A DNA stretch of 64,000 bases from an uncultured Collinsella sp. (lineage in GTDB: Bacteria > Actinomycetota > Coriobacteriia > Coriobacteriales > Coriobacteriaceae), in the NCBI GenBank assembly GCA_900541875.1, contig UQLF01000006.1:36022-100021 (forward strand), read 5' to 3'. Below are positions 1-9,359 of the stretch, one piece after another; position 1 is the first letter of the stretch, and every line of letters starts with the position of its first letter. Both the position numbers and the translations under genes were made by a program. The notes below the pieces were generated by a model that was not told the DNA's origin, did no database searches, and saw only the letters and a list, made by a program, of their open reading frames with translations.

Positions 1-1033
1 CGACCTTGCCGGCATCGTTGCCGTTGAGCTTAAGGGTCACGTTGACGCCCAGGAAGTTGTTGGCGGCATCGCATGCAGCCTGAATCTGGTCGTTGGTGAG
101 GGTGCCGTTGAGCGGTTCGTAGGCGTCGTTGCCGATCTTGGTGATATCGACGTTCTCGGCGAGCGACGCGAGCTCGATCTCGGCATATTTGATGACATGC
201 TCGCGGTTGATCTTCTCGTTGGAACGGGCTTTCTCAACGGTAAACTTGCCGGCCTTCTCGTCATAGGAGCTGGCGGCCTCGAAGGTGCCCGAGCGGCCCT
301 CGTTGAACTCGTCGATAGCGCTGCCCAGGCCCTCCTCAAACTGCTTTTGGTCAAAGGCATCGGAGAGCATGGACAGGTCGACGTCCTGGTCCAAGTCGAC
401 CGAGTCTTTCTTGGTGGCGCTATCGGTTTTGCCGCCGAGCGACGCGATGAGGCGCGATGGCCACAGCAGCGGCTCGTTTTTGCTGATAATCTCGTGGGCG
501 GCTTCCTCGCCATCGACGATGGGCTCGTCGGACTCGGGCTGGTAGGTCCAGCTAAAGCTGTCGTCCGAAACGGTGAGCTTGTAGTGCTTCCATGCCGAGT
601 TGACCTTGGTGGCTGCCGAAGATGCGTTAGAGAGCGAGATGTCGACGCCGGCGATGGTAGTGTTGGGGTAGGCGACCTGCGAGAACGCCACGACGCCTAC
701 GATGTAGACGATCGCGACGAGGCCGAGGACGACAAAGAAGGTCGTCTTTCCGCCCGACTTGCTGCTTTTGTTGGTGCGCTTGTCCGCGGGCCCGCGATTG
801 TTTGCCGCGCGAGCGTGCGAAGGGCCCTGCGTGGGGGCGGCACCATGTGCGGGACGCTGCTGATGTTGTTGATGCTGCTGGTATTGACGCTGATTCGGGC
901 GCTGAGAGGCATTGGCCGGGCCGTGTTGTTGGCTGTGAGCCGGCGCGATGGGGCGCGGCGATTGGATGCCGCCAGCATGCCTACTGGGCTGTTGCGGATC
1001 GGGAATCATGTTGCTGCGGTCGATTTGCGACAT
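1..1033 (-). CDS. L,D-transpeptidase-type envelope protein, C-terminus outside window
   Basis: The reading frame is open from an ATG at 1031-1033 to the window edge (about 344 residues), so the C-terminal part is missing. The first ~90 residues are a Pro/Gln/His-rich cytoplasmic stretch. One membrane helix (TTFFVVLGLVAIVYIVGVVAF) follows at about 96-117. An extracellular region beginning near AGVDISLSNASSA resembles the putative peptidoglycan-binding domain found N-terminal to YkuD L,D-transpeptidase domains. The YkuD domain itself would lie outside the window, so the transpeptidase call is inference from architecture. A VanW-type or other anchored wall protein is the alternative. It is transcribed away from the serine dehydratase side and stands alone here. 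Confidence 0.6.
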   Translation of the reverse strand, partial: MSQIDRSNMIPDPQQPSRHAGGIQSPRPIAPAHSQQHGPANASQRPNQRQYQQHQQHQQRPAHGAAPTQGPSHARAANNRGPADKRTNKSSKSGGKTTFFVVLGLVAIVYIVGVVAFSQVAYPNTTIAGVDISLSNASSAATKVNSAWKHYKLTVSDDSFSWTYQPESDEPIVDGEEAAHEIISKNEPLLWPSRLIASLGGKTDSATKKDSVDLDQDVDLSMLSDAFDQKQFEEGLGSAIDEFNEGRSGTFEAASSYDEKAGKFTVEKARSNEKINREHVIKYAEIELASLAENVDITKIGNDAYEPLNGTLTNDQIQAACDAANNFLGVNVTLKLNGNDAGKV

Positions 1034-1150
1034 CGTGTATATTTCCTTCGAGTTTCGCCTTGCGGCTCATCGTGTTTTAACTGGGCTTGCATTATAGCGA
1101 TTAGCCTGTTGTTTGTGGTGCGGAAACAGTATCAGTTTGGAGAAGCCTGC

Positions 1151-2758
1151 CTATCCGCATATGCCGCATTTGGCGCAGGCAGAAAGCGCGGCCGGGGCTT
1201 GAGCGATGCCGCCTTTGGCCGTCTCGCGCAGGGTTGCCGGAAGGGCGTGGCCCACCGAGAGCATCACATGCGCCATCTGGTCAAACGGTACCAGGCTCTT
1301 GATGCCGGCGAGCGCGAGCTGGGCCGAGCTGAAGGCCGCAGCCACGCCGATGGCATTGCGGTTTTGGCACGGCACCTCGACCAGTCCGCCCACGGGGTCG
1401 CAAACGAGGCCCAGCAGATTGCTCAGCGCGATGGAGCTGGCGTCAAGTGCCTGCTCGGGGGTGCCGCCGAGCATCTGCACCAGCGCGGCGGCGGCCATGG
1501 CGGCGGCGCTTCCCACCTCGGCCTGGCAGCCGCCCTCGGCGCCGGCGACGCAGGCGCTCGTGGTGAGGTTGAGGCCGATAGCGGCGGCACAGTAGAGGGC
1601 GTCCATGACCTGATCGTCATCGAGCTGCAGGTGGTCGGCCAGGGCCAGCACGCAGCCGGGCACGACGCCCGCGGAGCCTGCCGTGGGGGCCGCGACGATC
1701 ACGCCCATAGTGGCGGAGCGCTCAAGTACGGCCATGGCACGTGCCACGGCTTCGGTCTGTACGGCGCCCATTAAACTGGAGCTAAGGTCGTTGCGGCCGG
1801 TGGCATCGACGAGCTTAGCCTCGCCGCCGATAAGCCCGCCGAGCGAGCGCTGCGGATTGGCGATGGGGGCCGTGGTCTCCTCGCGCATGACGTCGAGCAC
1901 GCGGCGCATGGCGGCGACGGCGTGCTCCTCGCCGGTCAGACGCGCCTCGCGCACGGCCATGACGGCGCCGATGCTGAGTCCCAGCTCCTCGCATGCGTCG
2001 AGCAGCTGCTCGCCGTCGTCGAAGACCTCCTTGGCCGAGACGCCGGGGGAGAGCGATGATGCCGAGCCGGGGAGCTCAATAAAGGTGGCGTAGCCGACGT
2101 TGTCGAGTTTGCGCAGCATGGGGATAACAGTGTCGTCGGGTGTGCCGTCGGTCTCAAAGACGGAGTAGGCCTGGCCGCCCACCTCAGTGCGGTAGGTACG
2201 GCAAAACGCGATGTTTACATGGGCGTAGGCGAGCAAGTTGGTAAGCGCGGCGAGTACGCCGGGGACGTCGTAGTGCGCCACGAAGAGCGTGGAGTACATG
2301 CCCGAGATGTCGACACCGACGCCGTTGATGCGGCTGATGCGCATCTTGCCGCCGCCCAGACTCTCGCCGCGGACCTGCGCCGTTGCGCCCGTGTCGTCGA
2401 CCATGTCGATATCGACGGTGTTGGGGTGGATGGAGGCGTCGTCGCCCTTGATGTCAAAGTGATAATCGAGGCCCTGCTCGCGTGCGAGGTCAAAGGCCTG
2501 CTTGATATTCTCGTCGTCGGTGTCGAGCCCCAGGATACCCGCGACGAGCGCTCGGTCGGTGCCGTGGCCGCGGTAGGTGTGGGCGAAGGAGTTCCACAGG
2601 CCAAAGGTGACCTTGGTAATGCGGCCCTCGAGCAGGCTGGCGGCCACCTGGGCGCACCGCAGGGCGCCGGCGGTGTGCGATGAGCTGGGGCCGACCATGA
2701 CGGGGCCCAAGATTTCGAATGCCGAGGTCGTAGCTAGTGTTTGCGGCTTGCCTGCCAT
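1151..2758 (-). CDS. sdaA: L-serine dehydratase, single-chain iron-sulfur type
   Basis: 535 residues. It deaminates L-serine to pyruvate and ammonia using a [4Fe-4S] cluster. The N-terminal beta domain opens with FEILGPVMVGPSSSHTAGA (residues ~13-31). An ACT-like segment (VPGVLAALTNLLAYAHVNIAF) lies near 167-188, and the alpha domain contains APTAGSAGVVPG and CVAGAEGGCQAEVGSA. The chain ends in a Cys-rich CAKCGICG; family members supply cluster ligands from these Cys positions. The start at 2758 is chosen because AAAGGAG lies 6 nt upstream. An upstream in-frame ATG at 2845 would place 29 residues over an inverted repeat with no Shine-Dalgarno. Monocistronic. Confidence 0.93.
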   Translation of the reverse strand: MAGKPQTLATTSAFEILGPVMVGPSSSHTAGALRCAQVAASLLEGRITKVTFGLWNSFAHTYRGHGTDRALVAGILGLDTDDENIKQAFDLAREQGLDYHFDIKGDDASIHPNTVDIDMVDDTGATAQVRGESLGGGKMRISRINGVGVDISGMYSTLFVAHYDVPGVLAALTNLLAYAHVNIAFCRTYRTEVGGQAYSVFETDGTPDDTVIPMLRKLDNVGYATFIELPGSASSLSPGVSAKEVFDDGEQLLDACEELGLSIGAVMAVREARLTGEEHAVAAMRRVLDVMREETTAPIANPQRSLGGLIGGEAKLVDATGRNDLSSSLMGAVQTEAVARAMAVLERSATMGVIVAAPTAGSAGVVPGCVLALADHLQLDDDQVMDALYCAAAIGLNLTTSACVAGAEGGCQAEVGSAAAMAAAALVQMLGGTPEQALDASSIALSNLLGLVCDPVGGLVEVPCQNRNAIGVAAAFSSAQLALAGIKSLVPFDQMAHVMLSVGHALPATLRETAKGGIAQAPAALSACAKCGICG

Positions 2759-2783
2759 GGGTGCTCCTTTAATCTGTCCCGTC

Positions 2784-2904
2784 GTCCCGAGGGGCGGGGC
2801 ATAAGGTCGCCTGCTCGGACAGTCCTGCTCGCACGGAGAGCACATTAAGTGCTCTCCGGCTCGTGCGGAACTCGCGATCGACCTTATGCCCCGCCCCTCG
2901 GGAC
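2784..2904. repeat. Long nested inverted repeat upstream of sdaA
   Basis: Perfect 26-bp arms at 2784-2809 and 2879-2904 enclose a second hairpin (10-bp arms at 2834-2843 and 2849-2858, 5-nt loop). It sits just upstream of the sdaA ribosome binding site and between two genes on the same strand. There is no T-run, so it is not a normal terminator. It could be a leader RNA structure for sdaA or a small non-autonomous repeat. Confidence 0.8.
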
Positions 2905-2996
2905 TAAGGATACATGGTTGGAGTTGCTATACTGCAAAATTTATCGGCCTGTGACCTATTCCATGTTCCAGGTCGGCTCATCTTCGCTACCGGTTA

Positions 2997-3036
2997 AATA
3001 AAAAAAGAAGTACCGGTTGGAACCGGTACTTCTTTT
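2997..3036 (-). terminator. metK rho-independent terminator
   Basis: Perfect 16-bp arms (3003-3018 and 3021-3036) with a 2-nt spacer, core GTACCGGTT. On the minus strand the hairpin is followed by a run of T, directly after the metK stop. Confidence 0.9.
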
Positions 3037-3074
3037 GAAAGTGCATATGTTGTTGTGACCTTAGCGGTTCTTAA

Positions 3075-4355
3075 TTACAGGCCGCAGGCTGCTTTGAGTT
3101 CTTCGACTCGATCGGTTTTCTCCCAGGTGAAGTCGGCGTCTTCGCGGCCGAAGTGGCCGTAGGCTGCCGTCTTCTCGTAGATCGGTCGACGCAGGTCCAG
3201 GTCACGGATGATCGCGCCCGGGCGCAGGTCGAAGGTCTTCTCGACGGCCTCGACGATCTTGTCCTCGGCAACATGCGCGGTACCGAAGGTGTCGACCATA
3301 ATAGACAGCGGTTTGGACACGCCGATGGCGTAGGCCAGCTCGACCTCGCAGCGATCGGCCAGGCCGGCGGCGACCACGTTCTTGGCGACCCAGCGTGCGG
3401 CGTATGCGGCGGAGCGGTCGACCTTGGTGCAGTCCTTGCCGCTAAAGGCGCCGCCACCGTGACGGCCGTAACCGCCGTAGGTGTCAACGATGATCTTGCG
3501 GCCGGTGAGGCCCGTGTCGCCCATGGGGCCGCCCACGACAAAGCGACCGGTGGGGTTCACATAGATGTCGGCGTTGTCCCACGGCATGTTCTCGGCGGCC
3601 ATGACGGGGGTGATGACGTGCTCGATGAGGTCGTCCTTGATCTTGCCCATGTCCTCAATCTCCTCGGCGTGCTGCGTGGAGATGACGATGGTCGTGACCT
3701 CGACGGGTTTGCCGTCCTCGTAGCGCACCGTGACCTGGGTCTTGCCGTCGGGGCGCAGGTAGGGCAGGGTGCCGTCGTGGCGCACGGCGGCCAGGCGCTC
3801 GGCCAGGCGGCTCGCCAGGTAGTGCGGCATGGGCATGAGGGTCTTGGTCTCGTTGGAGGCATAGCCAAACATCATGCCCTGGTCGCCGGCGCCGATCAGG
3901 TCGATCGGGTCGGTGGTGGCACCGGTCTGGGTCTCGAAGGACTCGTCGACGCCCTGGGCGATATCGGGAGACTGCTCGTGGATGAGGCTCATAACGCCGC
4001 AGGTATCGCAGTCAAAACCGAATTTTGCGCGGTTGTAGCCAATGCGGCGGATAACGCCACGGGCAATCTCCTGCACGTCGACGTAGGCCTGGGTGCGGAT
4101 CTCGCCGGCAACGATGACGGTGCCGGTAGTCACGAGGGTCTCGCAGGCGCAGCGGACGTTCTCAACGTTGGCGGGCACGCCGTTGGGCGCGATGTAGCCC
4201 TGCTCCTGCAGCTCTATTTCTTTAGCGAGGATTGCGTCGAGGACGGCGTCGCTGATCTGGTCAGCGATCTTATCGGGATGACCTTCGGTCACCGACTCCG
4301 ACGTAAATACAAAGGACCCGTGTTGGGGTGGGATGGAACGAAGTTCTTCTGACAT
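3075..4355 (-). CDS. metK: S-adenosylmethionine synthetase
   Basis: 426 residues. It makes S-adenosylmethionine from methionine and ATP in the cytoplasm. The family signatures are clear: ESVTEGHPDKIADQISDA near residues 18-35, GAGDQGMMFGYA near 136-147 and GGYGRHGGGAFSGKD near 290. There is a central insertion (EEIEDMGKIKDDLIEHVI), still within normal MetK variation. The start has AAAGGA about 6 nt upstream. No SAM riboswitch is recognisable in the ~100 nt upstream. Single gene with its own terminator. Confidence 0.97.
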   Translation of the reverse strand: MSEELRSIPPQHGSFVFTSESVTEGHPDKIADQISDAVLDAILAKEIELQEQGYIAPNGVPANVENVRCACETLVTTGTVIVAGEIRTQAYVDVQEIARGVIRRIGYNRAKFGFDCDTCGVMSLIHEQSPDIAQGVDESFETQTGATTDPIDLIGAGDQGMMFGYASNETKTLMPMPHYLASRLAERLAAVRHDGTLPYLRPDGKTQVTVRYEDGKPVEVTTIVISTQHAEEIEDMGKIKDDLIEHVITPVMAAENMPWDNADIYVNPTGRFVVGGPMGDTGLTGRKIIVDTYGGYGRHGGGAFSGKDCTKVDRSAAYAARWVAKNVVAAGLADRCEVELAYAIGVSKPLSIMVDTFGTAHVAEDKIVEAVEKTFDLRPGAIIRDLDLRRPIYEKTAAYGHFGREDADFTWEKTDRVEELKAACGL

Positions 4356-4460
4356 GATTGTCCTTTCAAAAACGTGTCCCGGCGACCGTTACCATTCCGC
4401 CGAGCTCTATATGCAAGGGTACATCATATCGCGTAAATCCAACATTCACACCCTTTCCGC

Positions 4461-4599
4461 ACCTACTCATTGGGGACTACTCATTGGGGACAGACTTAAA
4501 TGACCAGCCGGGTGCTCATTGGGGACAGACTTAAATGACCAGCCTTACCTCAGGTTGCCCAACGACTGGTCATTTAAGTCTGTCCCCAATGAGTAGGTC
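4461..4599. repeat. Inverted and direct repeat cluster (GGGGACAGACTTAAATGACC family)
   Basis: Two direct copies of a unit containing GGGGACAGACTTAAATGACC start at 4480 and 4515. The second pairs perfectly over 28 bp with 4566-4593. A shorter 5' piece (ACCTACTCATTGGGGA, 4461-4476) pairs with 4584-4599, so alternative hairpins are possible. It lies between the divergent metK and gltX genes. Confidence 0.85.
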
Positions 4600-4607
4600 G
4601 GTGCCCT

Positions 4608-4638
4608 TTGTGCGGAGGTTGCTTTGTTGCTTTATACT
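4608..4638 (+). promoter_or_regulatory. Possible gltX promoter
   Basis: A good -10 (TATACT, 4633-4638) lies 41 nt before the gltX start. The only candidate -35 (TTGTGC, 4608-4613) is 19 bp away, so the -35 is uncertain. Confidence 0.4.
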
Positions 4639-4678
4639 GGTGCGGTTAGACATCCATCCTGCAATCGAGGAGATTTCC

Positions 4679-6154
4679 ATGGCATCAGACGTTCGCGTCC
4701 GCTTTGCACCCTCACCGACGGGCAAGCTGCACATCGGCGGCGCCCGCACCGCTATCTATAACTGGGCTTTCGCCCGTGCAAACGGCGGCACGTTCATCCT
4801 GCGCATCGACGACACCGACCCCACCCGTTCCACCGACGAGAACACGCAGATTATCCTGCGCGCCATGCGTTGGCTGGGCTTGGACTGGGACGAGGGTCCC
4901 GAGGTGGGCGGCGATTACGGCCCCTACGCACAGACCGAGCGCCTGGACCTGTACAAGCAGGCCGCCCAGAAGCTCTGGGACGAGGGCAAGGCCTATCCCT
5001 GCTTCTGCACCAAGGAACAGCTCGACGCCGATCGAAAGGCCGCCCAGGAGCGCAAGGATCCCTTCCAGGGCTATCAGCGCCGCTGCCGCGATCTTGATCC
5101 CGAGGAGGCACGCCGCCGCATCGAGGCCGGCGAGTCCTACGTCCTGCGCATCAAGGTGCCCGAGGGCCGCGGTGACGTCGTCATCCACGACGCCGTCCAC
5201 GGCGAGGTGACCTTCGACGCCAAGGAGCTCGACGACTTCGTCATCTTCCGCTCCGATGGCACGCCCACGTACAACTTCGCGACCGTCGTCGACGACGCCA
5301 TGATGAAGATCACCCACGTCATCCGCGGTGACGACCATCTGTCCAACACCCCGCGCCAGGTCATGGTCTACGAGGCCCTCGGCGCCCCCGTGCCTACGTT
5401 CGCCCACATCTCCATGATCTTGGGTGCCGACGGCAAAAAGCTCTCTAAGCGCCACGGCGCTACCTCGGTGGAGGAGTACCGCGACGCCGGCTACCTGTCC
5501 GACGCCTTTGTCAACTATCTGGCGCTGCTTGGCTGGTCGCTCGACGGCGAGACCACGATTATCCCGCGCGATGTCCTGGCCAGCAAGTTCTCGCTCGACC
5601 GCATCTCCAAGAACCCGGCGACCTTCGACCCCAAGAAGCTCGACTGGGTCAATGCCGAGTATATCAACGGCATGTCCGATGCTCAGTTTGCCGACGAGAT
5701 CATGGTCCCCGAGCTGCACGAGGCGGGTCTCATCGAGGGTAATGTCGAGTACGGCGAGGATTGGATCGACGCGCTTGCCGCCATCGTCAAGCCGCGCACC
5801 AAGATGCCGGCCGACGCCGTGACCGTCGCCGCTCCCATCTTTGCCACGGCCGAGACGCTCGAGTATGACGAGAAGTCCGTCAACAAGGGTCTGGCCAAGG
5901 AAGGCATGGGCGCCATTCTGGATGCCGCCAAGGCCGCGCTCGAGGGCGTGGACGAGTGGACGGCCGCCAACATCGACGCCGCGCTTGAGCCGCTGCCCGA
6001 GCAGATGGACCTCAAGAAGCGCGTGGTGTTCCAGGCCGTGCGCGTCGCCGTCTGCGGCAACATGGTGAGCCCCCCGCTGGGCGAGACCATGGCACTCGTC
6101 GGCCGCGACGACTGCCTGGCGCGCATCGACCGCGCCCGCACGATGGCGCTGTAG
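4679..6154 (+). CDS. gltX: Glutamyl-tRNA synthetase
   Basis: 491 residues, class I aminoacyl-tRNA synthetase. RFAPSPTGKLHIGGARTA near residues 7-24 holds the HIGH-type motif, and DGKKLSKRHG near 250 is the KMSKS-type loop. The anticodon-binding helical domain follows. The start at 4679 has GAGGAG 7-8 nt upstream. An in-frame ATG at 4535 lies inside the upstream repeat and is rejected. A stem-loop with T-rich tail follows the stop, so the gene is probably its own unit. Confidence 0.97.
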   Translation: MASDVRVRFAPSPTGKLHIGGARTAIYNWAFARANGGTFILRIDDTDPTRSTDENTQIILRAMRWLGLDWDEGPEVGGDYGPYAQTERLDLYKQAAQKLWDEGKAYPCFCTKEQLDADRKAAQERKDPFQGYQRRCRDLDPEEARRRIEAGESYVLRIKVPEGRGDVVIHDAVHGEVTFDAKELDDFVIFRSDGTPTYNFATVVDDAMMKITHVIRGDDHLSNTPRQVMVYEALGAPVPTFAHISMILGADGKKLSKRHGATSVEEYRDAGYLSDAFVNYLALLGWSLDGETTIIPRDVLASKFSLDRISKNPATFDPKKLDWVNAEYINGMSDAQFADEIMVPELHEAGLIEGNVEYGEDWIDALAAIVKPRTKMPADAVTVAAPIFATAETLEYDEKSVNKGLAKEGMGAILDAAKAALEGVDEWTAANIDAALEPLPEQMDLKKRVVFQAVRVAVCGNMVSPPLGETMALVGRDDCLARIDRARTMAL

Positions 6155-6177
6155 CAGCTGCGTAAACGCATGTATCT

Positions 6178-6210
6178 GAGCCCCGCTCACCACGAGTGGG
6201 GCTCTTGTTT
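6178..6210 (+). terminator. gltX terminator
   Basis: An 11-bp stem with one G-T pair (GAGCCCCGCTC at 6178-6188 against 6194-6204), followed by TTGTTT, 24 nt after the gltX stop. Confidence 0.8.
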
Positions 6211-6243
6211 CTAAAGACGTATGGGATAGGAGGTGCTGGGGCC

Positions 6244-8697
6244 ATGGCCGAGCAACTTTCGCTGTTTGGTTCGCCGGAACCTAAGGAAGCTCCGAAGTCC
6301 GCGGCCCCCGCCGCCGCCCCGGCGCAGCCCGAGCCCGCACTCGAACCCGTCGCCGCCTATGCGAGCGTGGTCCTCGACATCCCGACCCGCGCGCTGTCCG
6401 AGCCGTTTGCCTACGGCATTCCGTCGTCACTCGCCAACGATGCCCAGACCGGCTCCACCGTTCTAGTTCATTTTGGCAACCGTGCGGCCGCGGGCTACAT
6501 CGTTGACATCGCGACCGAGCTGGCCGACCTGCAAGGCAACGGCGCTCTCGATCCCGCGCGCATCAAGCCTATCGAGGCCATCCTCAGCAAGCCGCTCTTT
6601 ACCGCCGAGGCTGCACGCATTGCGCGCTGGATGAGCCGCGAGTATGTCGCTACGCTTTCCGAGTGCCTGCGCCTGTTCTTGCCACCGGGTGGAAGCCCTC
6701 GCGTGGTCAAGGGCGACGACGGCGCGTGGACCGTTGAGCGCCCCGCCGTCAAGCCCATCCAAAACCGCTGGGTCATGCTCACGCCCGAGGGTTTCGACTA
6801 CACGCCGCCCAAGACCGCGGTCCGTCAGCGTCAGCTCATCGAGGCGCTCCAATGCGGCCCGGTTACGACGCGCGATCTCAACCTGCTCTACAACAGCATG
6901 TCGGCGACCATTAAAGCGCTCGAAAAACGCGGCGTCGTTGTGGTGGAGGAGCGCCGTGCGTGGCGTGGCTGCTGCGAGCAAACCACGCTGTCCTCGGCGA
7001 GTGGCAAGGCCCCGGTGGAACTCACCAACGGCCAGCAGCAGGCGCTCGCGCAGATTGAGCGTGCTCGCCTGGACGCACACGGCGACGTGGTCCTTGTCGA
7101 CGGCGTCACCGGATCCGGTAAAACTGAGGTCTACCTCTCCGCCATCGAGCGCGTACTCGCGGCCGGCCGCTCGGCCTGCGTGCTTGTGCCCGAGATCTCG
7201 CTGACGGCCCAGACCGTCGGCCGCTTCCGCTCGCGCTTTGGCGAGACGGTCGCTGTGTTCCACTCGCGTCTTTCGGCCGGCGAGCGTCTGGATCAGTGGG
7301 ATATGGTCGCCAGCGGTGCCGCGCGCGTGGTCGTGGGCGCTCGCTCGGCGCTCTTTTGCGCGCTCAGCGACTTGGGCCTCATCATCATCGACGAGGAGCA
7401 CGAGACCAGCTACAAGCAGGGTTCCAGCCCGCGCTACCATGCGCGCGAGGTAGCTGCCGAGATGGCGCGCCGCTATCGGTGCCCGCTCGTGTTGGGCTCC
7501 GCCACGCCCTCGGCCGAGGCCCTCGACCGCTGCCGTCGCGGCACGTACAACGGTGCCAGCTGGACGCGCGTCGAGATGCCCGAGCGCCCGGGGCACGCCG
7601 TGTTGCCCACGGTACGCATTGCCGACCTGCGCCGCGAGTTCGCGCACGGCAGCCGCTCCATGTTCTCTAAACCGCTGATGGAGGGACTGGAGCGTGTGGT
7701 CGAGCGCCGCGAGAAGGCCGTGCTGCTGCACAACCGTCGCGGCTTTGCTCCGTTTCTTATGTGCCGCGAATGCGGCTGCGTGCCCACCTGCAACCACTGC
7801 TCCACCGCGCTCACGTACCACGAGCGCACACACACGCTGCAGTGCCACACCTGCGGATCGTCCTGGCGCGTGCAGCCCTATCCGGCGCCCACGAGTCGCT
7901 GTCCCAAGTGCGGCAGCCGCTACCTGGCAAAAATGGGCCTGGGTACGCAGCAGATTGAGGACGCGCTGCACCAGATGCTGCCCGACGACGTCGCCATCAT
8001 TCGCATGGACGCCGATTCCACGCGTGGCAAGGACGCGCACAAAAAGCTGCTCGAGCAGTTCGATGCCGCCGATTGCGCGGTGCTGCTGGGCACCCAGATG
8101 ATCGCCAAGGGCCTCGACTTTCCCGAGGTCACGCTCGTGGGCGTGGTCAATGCCGACTTTGCCCTCAAGCTGCCCGATTTTAGAGCAGGGGAGCGCGCCT
8201 ACGATCTGCTGGAGCAGGTTGCGGGCCGCGCCGGTCGCGGCGATCGCCCCGGCGAGGTTATCATCCAGACCTACCTTCCCGATGACCCGGTCATTCGCGC
8301 CGTCGCCGAGCACGACCGCTCGATCTTTACCGACTACGACCTGGACCAGCGCCGCGACGCCCTGTATCCGCCGTTCGTACGCCTGGCCAACATCTTGGTA
8401 TGGTCGACGAACGCGGATGACGCGCGGGACTACATCGGTCGCATCGCGAAGCTCCTCAAGCGTCGCTGGCATGCCGCCGCGCCCGACTTTTTGCGGGCGG
8501 GGAGCGTCGTGCCGCAGGTGCTGGGCCCGGCTTCGTGTGTAATCGAGAGAGCCAAGGACCGTTACCGCTTCCATCTGCTTGTAAAGTCGCCGGTAGGGTA
8601 CCATGTCTCTGATGATATCGACGCCTGCCTCAAAGAGGTGGGCTCCGTGCGCGGCGTGAGCGTGAGCGTTGACGTCGACGCCTATGATTTGATGTAA
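6244..8697 (+). CDS. priA: Primosomal protein N' (replication restart helicase)
   Basis: 817 residues. It is the superfamily 2 helicase that reloads the replisome at stalled forks. Visible are the N-terminal DNA-binding domain, Walker A GVTGSGKTEVY near residue 289, Walker B DEEHETSYKQ near 382 and the paired zinc-binding cysteines CRECGCVPTCNHC...CHTCG...CPKCGS near 505-560. The helicase C-terminal GLDFPEVTLVGVVNAD and AGRAGRGDRPGEV follow. Start 6244 has AGGAGG upstream; an earlier ATG at 6196 sits in the gltX terminator. def follows after a short gap, consistent with a priA-def-fmt-rsmB order. Confidence 0.96.
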   Translation: MAEQLSLFGSPEPKEAPKSAAPAAAPAQPEPALEPVAAYASVVLDIPTRALSEPFAYGIPSSLANDAQTGSTVLVHFGNRAAAGYIVDIATELADLQGNGALDPARIKPIEAILSKPLFTAEAARIARWMSREYVATLSECLRLFLPPGGSPRVVKGDDGAWTVERPAVKPIQNRWVMLTPEGFDYTPPKTAVRQRQLIEALQCGPVTTRDLNLLYNSMSATIKALEKRGVVVVEERRAWRGCCEQTTLSSASGKAPVELTNGQQQALAQIERARLDAHGDVVLVDGVTGSGKTEVYLSAIERVLAAGRSACVLVPEISLTAQTVGRFRSRFGETVAVFHSRLSAGERLDQWDMVASGAARVVVGARSALFCALSDLGLIIIDEEHETSYKQGSSPRYHAREVAAEMARRYRCPLVLGSATPSAEALDRCRRGTYNGASWTRVEMPERPGHAVLPTVRIADLRREFAHGSRSMFSKPLMEGLERVVERREKAVLLHNRRGFAPFLMCRECGCVPTCNHCSTALTYHERTHTLQCHTCGSSWRVQPYPAPTSRCPKCGSRYLAKMGLGTQQIEDALHQMLPDDVAIIRMDADSTRGKDAHKKLLEQFDAADCAVLLGTQMIAKGLDFPEVTLVGVVNADFALKLPDFRAGERAYDLLEQVAGRAGRGDRPGEVIIQTYLPDDPVIRAVAEHDRSIFTDYDLDQRRDALYPPFVRLANILVWSTNADDARDYIGRIAKLLKRRWHAAAPDFLRAGSVVPQVLGPASCVIERAKDRYRFHLLVKSPVGYHVSDDIDACLKEVGSVRGVSVSVDVDAYDLM

Positions 8698-8715
8698 CAA
8701 CCCGAAAGGATGGCC

Positions 8716-9252
8716 ATGGAAGCCAACGGAATCGTATTGTCTCCCGACCCTCGTCTGCGCCAGGAGTGCGCCGTCATCGAGGAGATCACCCCGGCGATCG
8801 AGGCGCTTGCCGAGAAGATGAAGAAGATGATGTTCGACAACGGCGGTTGCGGCCTGGCTGCCCCGCAGATCGGCGAGCTCATTCAGCTCGTCACCATCGA
8901 CTGCGATTACAGCGACAAGAACGACTATGACCCCTACGTGCTCATCAACCCTGTCATTGTTGAGCAGAGCGACCATCTGGTGCCGTTTAGCGAGGGCTGC
9001 CTCTCTATCCCTGGCATTAGCTGCGAGATCGAGCGTCCCGATCATGTTGTCGTCGAGGCGTACGACCTGGATGCCAACCTGATTCGTTACGAGGCCTCGG
9101 GCGACCTGTTCTGTGTGTGCCTGCAGCACGAGATTGATCACCTGCACGGCAACACCATGTTCGAGCGACTCAAGCCGATGCAGCGCATCAAGGCAGTCAA
9201 AGAGTACCAGGACGCCCTGGCCCGCGGCGCTCGACCGGGCGAGACGGAGTAG
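8716..9252 (+). CDS. def: Peptide deformylase
   Basis: 178 residues. It removes the N-formyl group from nascent proteins and is a metal enzyme. The three signatures are present: GCGLAAPQIG near 44, EGCLSIPG near 91 (metal Cys) and QHEIDHLHG near 136 (two metal His and catalytic Glu). Two ATGs are possible. 8716 is chosen because AAAGG lies 6 nt upstream, while the ATG at 8710 abuts it. fmt, which adds the formyl group, is the next gene. Confidence 0.94.
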   Translation: MEANGIVLSPDPRLRQECAVIEEITPAIEALAEKMKKMMFDNGGCGLAAPQIGELIQLVTIDCDYSDKNDYDPYVLINPVIVEQSDHLVPFSEGCLSIPGISCEIERPDHVVVEAYDLDANLIRYEASGDLFCVCLQHEIDHLHGNTMFERLKPMQRIKAVKEYQDALARGARPGETE

Positions 9253-9260
9253 GTCCCACC

Positions 9261-9359
9261 GTCCCCGGTGCTGAGCGCCCACATATCATCCCGTGCTCAA
9301 ACATTCTCGCTGCGCTGCGAAACTGCGCGCGGGACGATATAGGCGGGTGCCCCGGGGAC
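9261..9359. repeat. Imperfect inverted repeat between def and fmt
   Basis: Arms of about 34 bp (9261-9295 and 9326-9359) pair imperfectly, with outer ends GTCCCCGG and CCGGGGAC. The remaining def-fmt gap (to 9579) is T-rich, with no gene seen. The hairpin may act as a def terminator or belong to the GGGGAC-ended hairpin family seen elsewhere in the window. Confidence 0.65.

Noticed and set aside
3153..4352. 399-codon frame antisense to metK
   Set aside because: Mirror of metK codon structure, no independent support.
4356..4460. SAM riboswitch upstream of metK
   Set aside because: No recognisable SAM-I, SAM-II or SMK-type fold in the ~100 nt upstream.
6463..9282. 939-codon open frame antisense to priA and def
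   Set aside because: It lies opposite two clearly conserved genes; long antisense frames are expected in GC-rich coding DNA, and the product has no recognisable domain.
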